Positions 1-5,540 of a stretch of 6,853 nt of DNA are shown here, one piece after another. Source of the DNA: JBOGED01 sp050743625 (lineage in GTDB: Bacteria; Actinomycetota; Nitriliruptoria; Euzebyales; Egibacteraceae); contig JBOGED010000171.1 in assembly GCA_050743625.1 (NCBI GenBank), positions 1 to 6,853 on the forward strand, written 5' to 3'. Every line of letters begins with the position of its first letter. The first letter of the stretch is position 1. The notes beneath the pieces are model-generated. The model saw only the letters and a list, made by a program, of their open reading frames with translations. It searched no databases and was not told where the DNA came from. Both the position numbers and the translations under genes were made by a program.

Positions 1-335
1 TGTCACGGTCCAGCGGCCGTTTGTGCGGCGTGCGGCCCATGGCCACGACCTCGGCCACGGTGAAGTCGAAGTCGGCGCTGCGCTCTTGGGCGACCACGGC
101 GACACGGCGGGCGGTCTGGCGCGCGGACAGCGAGGCCAGCGGGTCACCGTCCAGGCTGATCAGCCCGGCCGCCGGGCGCTGCGCGCGGTAGACCGCGCGC
201 AGCAACGTGGACTTGCCGCTGCCGTTGGGCCCGACCAGGCCCACGACCTCACCCTCGGCGACCGCCAGGTCGACGTCGGAGACGATCCGGGCTGCCGCCC
301 AGCTCGACGGCCACGCCTTGCAGTTGCAGCCTCAT
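1..335 (-). CDS. ABC transporter ATP-binding protein (operon 2), partial, with a frameshift near its start
   Basis: The gene runs off the left edge; about 111 residues are visible. The ATG at 335 overlaps the permease stop (ATGA) and begins MRLQLQGVAVELGGS, a normal N-terminus for the FepC/BtuD family. That frame soon meets a TGA. The rest, RIVSDVDLAVAEGEVVGL and then Walker A GPNGSGKST, continues in another frame through the Q-loop region (VAVVAQERSADFDF) and AMGRTPH to base 1 with no stop. Removing one base from the three-G run at 289-291 joins the two parts into GGSRIVSDVD, with Walker A at 35-43, the same position as in the operon 1 ATPase. The second frame has no usable start of its own upstream of Walker A. 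If the frameshift is real the gene is inactive; if it is an error the gene is ordinary. It is the last visible gene of operon 2. Confidence 0.85.
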
Positions 336-1450
336 GCGGTGCTCACCGACGCGTCCGCCGAGCGGCGGCGCAACAGCCACAGGAAGAACGGCACCCCACA
401 GATGGCCGTGACAATCGTCAGCGGCATCTCGATGGGCGCTCTTAGCGTGCGCGCGGCCAGGTCGACCAGCTGCAGGAACCCCGCCCCGATCAGGGCGGTG
501 ACCGGCAGCATCCGCCGGTGGTCGGCCCCGACAAGAAAGCGCGCGGTGTGCGGGACGATCAGCCCGACGAACGCGATCGACCCGGAGACCGCGACCAGCA
601 CGCCGACCAGCAGCGAGGTCAGGAAAAACAGCTCAGCGCGGAACCAGGTGACGTTGACGCCCAGCGAGATCGCGGTCTCCTCCCCGGCCACCAGCGCGTT
701 GAGGGGCCGCCAGCGCACCAGCAGCGCCACCAGCCCGACGGCCAGCGCGACCGCCGGGACCGGCAAGACGTTCCAGCGGGCCGCCGCCAGGCTGCCGAGC
801 AGCCAGAACAGCACCTGCAACGCGGCCTGCCCGGTGTTGGCCTCTTGCAGCACGAAGCTGTACAAGGCCTGGAACAGATACGCGATCGCGACCCCGGACA
901 GCAGCAGCCTGCCGGGCGTGATCCGCCCGCCGCGCTGTGCGAGTACATACACCAGCCCCAGCGCGACCAAGCTGCCGAGGAACGCCGCCCCAGAGAGGCC
1001 GAGCCCGCCGACGACTCCCGAGCCCAAGACCAACACGATCACGGCGCCCAGCGACGCGCCCGAGGACACCCCCAGCAGGAACGGCTCAGCCAGCGGGTTG
1101 CGGACCACCGCCTGCAACACCGCGCCGACCACCGCCAGCCCCGCGCCGACCAGCAGCGCCAGCAGCGCGCGTGGCATCCGAAACTCCCACACGATGCGAT
1201 GCTCGACCGTGGTGAACGCCGGCTCCACCGTCCCGGGCGCGAGGTGGGACAGCACGATCTGCCACACCCGCCACGGGGGGACCCGCACCGCGCCGATGCC
1301 CACCGCCAGCAACGTCGCCCCCACCACCACGACCACCAGCACGACCAGCAACACCGCGAACCCCCCCACCCCACCACGCCCAACCCCACCCCCACGCCGA
1401 CCAGGTGCCGGCGCCGCAGCGGGAGCAGTCGTTACCGATCGCGCGCTCAC
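332..1450 (-). CDS. FecCD-family ABC transporter permease (operon 2)
   Basis: This 372-aa integral membrane subunit should carry the ligand delivered by the binding proteins encoded just upstream. An Ala- and Gly-rich tail of about 30 residues precedes the first hydrophobic segment. Family marks are RMPRALL (91-97), NPLAEPFLLGVSSGAS (118-133), the coupling stretch around 248-265 (RPLNALVAGEETAISLGV), FVGLIVPHTARFLVG (294-308), and a C-terminal EMPLTIVTAICGVPFF segment (341-356). The GTG start at 1450 overlaps the copy C stop by 4 bases (GTGA), and GAGG lies 4 bases upstream. Its stop overlaps the ATPase ATG by 4 bases (ATGA), which implies coupled translation. It is paralogous to the permease at 5541-6644 but clearly diverged. 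The glycine-rich tail is encoded by long G runs. Confidence 0.93.
   Translation of the reverse strand: MSARSVTTAPAAAPAPGRRGGGVGRGGVGGFAVLLVVLVVVVVGATLLAVGIGAVRVPPWRVWQIVLSHLAPGTVEPAFTTVEHRIVWEFRMPRALLALLVGAGLAVVGAVLQAVVRNPLAEPFLLGVSSGASLGAVIVLVLGSGVVGGLGLSGAAFLGSLVALGLVYVLAQRGGRITPGRLLLSGVAIAYLFQALYSFVLQEANTGQAALQVLFWLLGSLAAARWNVLPVPAVALAVGLVALLVRWRPLNALVAGEETAISLGVNVTWFRAELFFLTSLLVGVLVAVSGSIAFVGLIVPHTARFLVGADHRRMLPVTALIGAGFLQLVDLAARTLRAPIEMPLTIVTAICGVPFFLWLLRRRSADASVSTA
1361..1393 (-). other. G-quadruplex-type G-run cluster in the permease 5' end
   Basis: The coding (minus) strand has runs of 5, 4, 3, 4 and 7 G separated by 1, 2, 6 and 1 bases, which fits the G3+N1-7 quadruplex pattern. It lies about 60-90 bases into the operon 2 permease gene and encodes the Gly/Val-rich cytoplasmic tail. 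The frame is intact as given, but the 7-G run is a plausible slippage site or sequencing-error site. Confidence 0.5.
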
Positions 1451-2387
1451 GCGTCCTCGAACGCTGCGATCTCGCGGACCGCGAGGATGTTGTGCGAGCC
1501 GGAGTGAGCGGCGACCGCCGGAACTGGAAGGAACCGCCGATCCTGCGCCGCCGCGCTGTCAAGGACCAGCGCGAACACCGTGCCCGCCTTCTCCTCCGCC
1601 GACGGGCCCGGCCCGCCGAAGATCACGAGCAACGCCTCAGGGTTGGAGGTCGCGACGCGCTCGGTCAGCACGTTACGGCCACCGGCCAGCTCGATCATCT
1701 CGTCCACGATGCCCGAGCCGCCATACGCGTTGACAGGCCCCGTGCCGCCATAGTAGGCCAGCACCTCGACCGGCTCGAGACCTTCGACGCGCTGCTCGAC
1801 GTCGTCGAGAAGACCTTGGTACTCCGCCGCCAGCTCGGCGGCGCGGTCCGGGACACCGAAGATCTCACCGAGGTTGCGGATGTCGTCGAACATGCCGGCG
1901 ATCGTGCCCGTCCGCACACCCTCGGGGTCGCACCAGCCGCCGGTGATGTACGCGGGAGCGCCGGCATCGGCGAGCTCTTCGACGGTGGCCCTACCCGACG
2001 CCGCATCGAAACCGCCGTAGTACGTTTCGATCACGAAGTCAGGCTCGAGTGCCAGCAGCGCCTCCCGGTTCGGCAGCGATTCCTCGGGCGAGATCTCGGG
2101 GATGGCGTCGTAGACCTGCCTCTGGCCGGGACGGACGCTGTCGCCGTTCTCGGAGAAGGTGGTGCGCCCGACGATCTGCTCGTCCCCGAGGCCAAGCGAC
2201 ACCAGGACCTCGAACACCGATTGGTAGCCGGTCACGACCCTGTCGGGCGGCTCGTCGAACGTGAGCCTTCGCCCGCAGTTCTCGACCGTGACCGGGAAGG
2301 CCGCGTCTCGGTCGCTTGCGCAGGGCTGAGGCCGAGGGTGGTCACGCGCGCCACGGCCGAGATGAGTGCTGCGGTCTTGCGCATCAT
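1447..2387 (-). pseudogene. ABC transporter substrate-binding protein, copy C, frameshifted after the signal peptide
   Basis: The start ATG at 2387 (ATGA overlap with copy B, AGGA upstream) opens a signal peptide, MMRKTAALISAVARVTTLGL, ending near PAQATE. It then runs into a wrong frame. The mature domain (AFPVTVENCGRRLTFDEPPD onward to the stop at 1447) is one frame away. Adding one base near 2306 gives ATEDAAFPV, matching ATEDVTSAFPV of copy B, and a 313-aa protein. The mature frame stays open upstream to 2505 only by crossing copy B codons, so a start there is not credible. Against copy B it lacks about 11 residues before the ERIATSDPEA region, a few in the following loop, and most of the last ten residues. 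It may be a sequencing error, a decaying gene, or a protein made without export. Confidence 0.85.
2222..2303. repeat. 82-bp direct repeat within binding-protein copy C (partner at 3234-3315)
   Basis: This stretch encodes the start of the mature domain of copy C and matches the same part of copy B (3234-3315) at 79 of 82 bases by my count, far more than the rest of the two genes. Copy A has a more diverged version around 4242-4320. It ends three bases before the frameshift site. Recent tandem duplication or gene conversion would explain the similarity; strong protein-level constraint alone would not normally keep third positions this alike. Confidence 0.7.
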
Positions 2388-3403
2388 GTCCCGCTTTCCT
2401 GGAACGCCCCGGGATGGAGGAACGCCGCGATCTCGGGGATCGCGAGGATGTTGTGGTAGCCGGAGTGCGTGGCGACCGCCGGCACCGGCAGGAACCGCCG
2501 GTCACGGGCCGCGGAGCTGTCGGGGATCAGCGCGAATACGGTGTCCGCCTTCTCCTCTGCCGACGGAACCGTCTCGCCGAAGAGGACGTCGTAGTCGAGC
2601 ACGAGCATCGCCTCGGGATCGGAGGTCGCGATCCGCTCGACGCTGAGCTCGGCCCCGTACTCGTCGATGTCGGCCAGCACGTTGCGCCCGCCGGCGATCT
2701 CGATCATCTGGTGCATGAAGCCCCTGCCGCCGTAGGCGTTGACGGGTCCGGAGCCGCCGTCGGTGGCCAACACGTCTACCGGCTCGAGGCCCGCGACGCG
2801 GCCCTCGACGTCGGCGAGGATGCCCTCCAGGTCTGCTATCAGCTCAGCGGCGCGGTCGGGGACGCCGAAGATCAGGCCCAGGTTGCGGATGTCGTCGAAG
2901 ATGTCGGCGATCCGCGCGTTGCGGACACCCTCGGGGTCGCACCAGTTACCTGCGATGAATGCGGGGATGCCCGCGTCGGCGAGCTCTTGAACGGTGGCGA
3001 AACCGCGGGAGGCGTCGAAGTCGCTGTAGCTGACCGCGATCACGAAGTCTGGCTCCAGCGCCAGCAACGCCTCCTTCTGCGGGAACTCGATGTCGGGAGA
3101 GATCTCGGGGATGGCGTCGTAGACCTCTCGCTGGCCGGGCAGGAAGCCGTCGGGGCCGTTCTCGGAGAAGTTCGTGCGCCCGACGATCTGCTCCTCGCCC
3201 ACACCCAGCGACACCAGCGTCTCGAACACGGGGTGGTAGCCGGTCACGACCCTGCTGGGCGGCTCGTCGAACGTGAGCCTCCGCCCGCAGTTCTCGACCG
3301 TGACCGGGAAGGCCGAGGTCACGTCCTCGGTCGCGGCCGCCGGGCCAAGGCCGCTGACGGTCACGAGCGCCGCCGCCAAGATGAGTGCTGCCGTTCTCCG
3401 CAT
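2384..3403 (-). CDS. ABC transporter substrate-binding protein, copy B
   Basis: This is a paralogue of copy A and the closest relative of copy C, 339 aa, with the same FepB/BtuF-like fold and role. The signal peptide covers about residues 1-24 (MRRTAALIL followed by an Ala-rich stretch) with no lipobox. The mature domain starts at AFPVTVENCGRRLTFDEPPS, with Cys39 and Cys155 (NWCD) matching the conserved pair. I chose the ATG at 3403 because GAGGAG lies 8 bases upstream; a GTG at 3412 overlapping the copy A stop would add only three residues. The gene starts 5 bases after the copy A stop and its own stop overlaps the copy C start (ATGA), so translation is probably coupled. The ligand segment reads AVSYSDFDASRG in place of copy A's sequence, pointing to diverged specificity. 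Confidence 0.92.
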   Translation of the reverse strand: MRRTAALILAAALVTVSGLGPAAATEDVTSAFPVTVENCGRRLTFDEPPSRVVTGYHPVFETLVSLGVGEEQIVGRTNFSENGPDGFLPGQREVYDAIPEISPDIEFPQKEALLALEPDFVIAVSYSDFDASRGFATVQELADAGIPAFIAGNWCDPEGVRNARIADIFDDIRNLGLIFGVPDRAAELIADLEGILADVEGRVAGLEPVDVLATDGGSGPVNAYGGRGFMHQMIEIAGGRNVLADIDEYGAELSVERIATSDPEAMLVLDYDVLFGETVPSAEEKADTVFALIPDSSAARDRRFLPVPAVATHSGYHNILAIPEIAAFLHPGAFQESGT

Positions 3404-3408
3404 GGGAC

Positions 3409-4434
3409 TCACTCCTCGAACGCGTCGGGGTGCAGGAACTTCGCGATCTCCTCGATCGCGAAGAAGGTGCGGTACCCCGGGTACGCGGCGGCGGGGACCG
3501 GCAGGAAGCGACGCTGGAGCGCCGCCGGGCTGTCGGGGATCAGGGCGAAGACCGTGGCGGCCTTCGCCTCGGCGGACGGTCTCGCCTCGCCCAGATAGCT
3601 GTCGTACTCCTCGACCAGCAGCGCGTCAGGATCACTGGCGGCGATGCGCTCGACGCTGACCTGGGTGTAGTCCTCGTTCACGTCGGCGAGGACGTTGCGG
3701 CCGCCGGCCAGCTCGATCATGTGGTTGTAGAAGCCGGCGCCGCCGTGGACGTTCACCGGTCCCTCGCCGCCGTCGGTGGCGAGGACGGCCACCGGCTCTC
3801 GGCCGGCCACCCGCCGCTCGACGTCGGCGAGCATGCCCTCCCGCTCGGCGGCCAGCTTCTCGGCGCGGTCGGGGATGCCGAAGATCTTCCCGAGGTTGCG
3901 AACATCTTGGATGATGTTGTCCACCCGGGCGTCGCGGACGCCCTCCTCGTCGCACCAGCCGGCCACCAGGTAGACCTGCGTGCCCGCGGCGGTCAGCTCG
4001 TCGATCGTCGCCTGGCCGCTGTTCGGCGCGAAGTTGTACGGCCCGGTCTCGACGACGAGGTCGGCGTCCAGGGACAGCATCACCTCTTTGGCCGGCAAGG
4101 CGATCGTAGGGGAGATCTCCGGCACCGCGTCGTACACCTCCTTCTGGCCTGGGAGGAACCCGTCGGGACCGAGCTCCGAGAAGTTCAGGCGGCCGATCAG
4201 GCGGTCGCCCAGCCCCATCGCGGCCAGCGTCTCGAACGCAGGCTGGTACCCGCTCACGACCCTGCTGGGCGGCTCGTCGAACGTGAGCGTCCGGCCGCAG
4301 TGCTCGACCGTGACGGGGAACCCCTCGGTCTCGACTTGCGCGTGAGCCAACCCCGGCCACGCGCTCACCATCACCGTCAGCGCGCATGCCACCACCACCC
4401 GCGAGTAGCGGCGCAACGTGCCAGAGCACAGCAT
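3409..4434 (-). CDS. ABC transporter substrate-binding protein, copy A (metal-chelate/FepB-BtuF type)
   Basis: This 341-aa exported protein should capture the ligand outside the membrane and deliver it to a FecCD permease. A Sec-type signal peptide spans about residues 1-32, with probable cleavage after AHA; there is no lipobox cysteine at the cleavage site. The mature part fits the two-lobed Peripla_BP_2 (FepB/BtuF-like) fold. It opens with FPVTVEHCGRTLTFDEPPSRV, typical of this family. Cys46 and Cys161 (GWCD) are conserved in all three copies and could form a disulfide. The ATG at 4434 follows a GAGGAGGGG ribosome-binding stretch. It is the first gene of operon 2. It differs from the other copies around the putative ligand region (TGPYNFAPNS near 130-139, NVHGGAGFYNHM), which suggests a different ligand preference. 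The ligand is unknown. Confidence 0.92.
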   Translation of the reverse strand: MLCSGTLRRYSRVVVACALTVMVSAWPGLAHAQVETEGFPVTVEHCGRTLTFDEPPSRVVSGYQPAFETLAAMGLGDRLIGRLNFSELGPDGFLPGQKEVYDAVPEISPTIALPAKEVMLSLDADLVVETGPYNFAPNSGQATIDELTAAGTQVYLVAGWCDEEGVRDARVDNIIQDVRNLGKIFGIPDRAEKLAAEREGMLADVERRVAGREPVAVLATDGGEGPVNVHGGAGFYNHMIELAGGRNVLADVNEDYTQVSVERIAASDPDALLVEEYDSYLGEARPSAEAKAATVFALIPDSPAALQRRFLPVPAAAYPGYRTFFAIEEIAKFLHPDAFEE

Positions 4435-4536
4435 GTCCCCTCCTCGTGGGAATACCTACGTTGAGCCCGCACTGCCGTCATTCCGCGCATTCGTGGTTCT
4501 TGTATCGTATTGATCGCCCTAGAATCCGCTCAGGCA

Positions 4537-4565
4537 ACGTTAACACAACTGCAACTAGTTTGCAG
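4537..4565 (-). promoter_or_regulatory. Predicted promoter of operon 2 overlapped by a second Nur-box-like operator
   Basis: On the minus strand, CTGCAA (4565-4560) serves as a -35-like element, followed by exactly 17 bases and TAACGT (4542-4537, TANNNT type); the start of transcription would be near 4530. The palindrome CTGCAA-N5-TTGCAG (4549-4565, extended by one more symmetric pair at 4548/4566) covers the -35 and spacer exactly as at 6817-6833. The two sites share TGCAA-N5-TTGCA with different spacer sequence, so they look like a conserved operator and not a copied block. A weaker alternative -10, TACGAT, lies at 4509-4504. Nur or another Fur-family repressor is the best guess from the motif. 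Confidence 0.6.
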
Positions 4566-4679
4566 TAGGCCTGGGTGAGCCTCTCCCCATACCGTTCGCT
4601 CAGCGCGCCAGCATGCGGCGAAGGACTGGGAGTGGAGGCTCCGTCTCGTCGAGGGACCAGCGGTGGTAGAGGACGCTGC

Positions 4680-4727
4680 GTTGTGTGCGGGATACACGAC
4701 ATATATGTCGCGTATCCAACACACAAC
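4680..4727. terminator. 48-bp near-perfect palindrome, candidate terminator or large operator
   Basis: Of the 24 symmetric base pairs, 21 match. The centre is a perfect 14-bp palindrome CGACATATATGTCG (4697-4710), flanked by GGATAC/GTATCC arms and outer GTTGTGTG/CACACAAC arms. It starts 26 bases after the operon 1 ATPase stop and lies about 115 bases upstream of the operon 2 promoter. As RNA it would form a very stable hairpin able to end operon 1 transcription or protect its 3' end. No T-run follows on either strand, so it is not a classical intrinsic terminator. The AT-rich symmetric core also resembles a binding site for a dimeric regulator. The palindrome is certain; its function is not. 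Confidence 0.55.
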
Positions 4728-4753
4728 CAGCTCGGCGGCGTCCCCAGCTTTGG

Positions 4754-5524
4754 TCACGGTGCGTTCCCCTCGCTGGGCCGGAACACGAGCTGGACGGTGC
4801 CGTTGTCGTTGAGGCGGCGGACGGTTATGCCGTAGACGGGCTCCAGGATGGCGGAGGTGAGGAGGTCGTCGGGGGTGCCGGTGCAGGCGACTTGGCCGCG
4901 GCTGAGAAGGACGAGCCAGTCGCAGTAGCGGGCGGCGAGGTTGAGGTCGTGGAGCACGACGATGGTGGTGACGCCGAGGGCGCGGACGAGTTGGAGGATT
5001 TCGTGCTGGTAGCGGATGTCGAGGTGGTTGGTGGGTTCGTCGAGGAGGAGATGGTCGGCCTCTTGCGCGAGGGTGCGAGCGATGAGGACGCGTTGCTTCT
5101 CGCCGCCGGAGAGGGTGCCGAAGACGCGATCGGCGAGGTGGCGGGCGCCGACGCGGACGAGGGCTTGGGCGGCGAGGCGGTCGTCCTCGGCGGTGTAGCG
5201 CTGAAAGGATGAGCGGTGGGGTGAGCGGCCGAGCAGGACCATCTCGGCGACGGTGATAGGCAACTCGGCTGCGGCCTCTTGGACGACGACGGCGATGCGG
5301 CGGGCGATGTCTCGAGTGCTGAGCTGGTCGAGGGGTGTGGTGTCGAGGGAGACGAGGCCCGCCCGGGGGATCAAGCTGCGGTAGAGGGTACGCAAGAGGG
5401 TGGTCTTGCCGCTTCCGTTGGGGCCGATGAGGCCGACGACCTGGCCGGGACTGGCAAGCAGGCCGACGCCGGTGAGGATGAGGGTGTCGCCGTACCCGAC
5501 CTGGATGTCGGTGGCCTCGATCAT
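4754..5524 (-). CDS. FecE/FepC-type ABC transporter ATP-binding protein (operon 1)
   Basis: This is the cytoplasmic ATPase that powers the FecCD-type permease encoded just upstream. The 256-aa protein has Walker A GPNGSGKTT (34-42), a Q-loop glutamine at 82, signature LSGGEKQR (138-145), Walker B LLLDE (159-163), D-loop NHLD (166-169) and switch histidine 192. All catalytic parts are present and the length is normal. The ATG at 5524 is chosen over an in-frame start further upstream because GGAG lies 8 bases before it and because the protein then begins at the usual family N-terminus; a longer frame would run back into the permease gene. It is the last gene of operon 1, and a large palindrome starts 26 bases past its stop. 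Family membership is certain; the substrate is not. Confidence 0.95.
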   Translation of the reverse strand: MIEATDIQVGYGDTLILTGVGLLASPGQVVGLIGPNGSGKTTLLRTLYRSLIPRAGLVSLDTTPLDQLSTRDIARRIAVVVQEAAAELPITVAEMVLLGRSPHRSSFQRYTAEDDRLAAQALVRVGARHLADRVFGTLSGGEKQRVLIARTLAQEADHLLLDEPTNHLDIRYQHEILQLVRALGVTTIVVLHDLNLAARYCDWLVLLSRGQVACTGTPDDLLTSAILEPVYGITVRRLNDNGTVQLVFRPSEGNAP

Positions 5525-5540
5525 GGGCCCAGCTCCACGC

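Larger units (their letters stand above)
4435..4753. other. Intergenic region between the two operons
   Basis: No credible gene is found in these 319 bases. It contains the 48-bp palindrome (4680-4727) and the operon 2 promoter with its operator (4537-4565). A loose inverted repeat, GAGCCTC (4577-4583) with GAGGCTC (4635-4641), encloses 51 bases. The predicted leader of the binding-protein operon is about 96 nt (near 4530 to 4435). The AT content is visibly higher at 4495-4567 than in the surrounding genes, as expected of a promoter. Short open frames here use no typical codon pattern and have no good ribosome-binding site. Confidence 0.6.

Noticed and set aside
318..329. TTGCAGTTGCAG repeat resembling operator half-sites
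   Set aside because: It is a direct repeat inside the ATPase coding start, not a palindrome with 5-base spacing, and no promoter is expected there.
207..1733. Long plus-strand open frame of 508 codons, and similar plus-strand frames across the window
   Set aside because: They are antisense to clear FecCD and binding-protein genes, have low-complexity Arg/Pro/Ala-rich translations with no recognisable domain, and arise from the GC-rich codon bias.
2388..2505. Upstream extension of binding protein C to a start at 2505
   Set aside because: This part overlaps the end of copy B in another frame and encodes a non-hydrophobic, Arg/Ser-rich stretch. The real signal peptide sits in a different frame at 2387.
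4384..4400. VVAC lipobox-like tetrapeptide in the copy A signal peptide
   Set aside because: The cysteine is at residue 17, directly after the charged region, with the hydrophobic core following it. A real lipobox comes at the end of the core.
4435..4530. Possible cobalamin or other metal riboswitch in the operon 2 leader
   Set aside because: The leader is short and none of the conserved riboswitch core sequences I know could be recognised.
4577..4641. Inverted repeat GAGCCTC/GAGGCTC as a terminator
   Set aside because: Arms of 7 bp with a 51-base loop and no T-run are too weak to call beyond chance.
4478..4835. Small open frames on both strands in the intergenic region (4478-4726 minus, 4575-4835 plus)
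   Set aside because: They cross the promoter, the palindrome or the ATPase end, lack ribosome-binding sites and have no family features.
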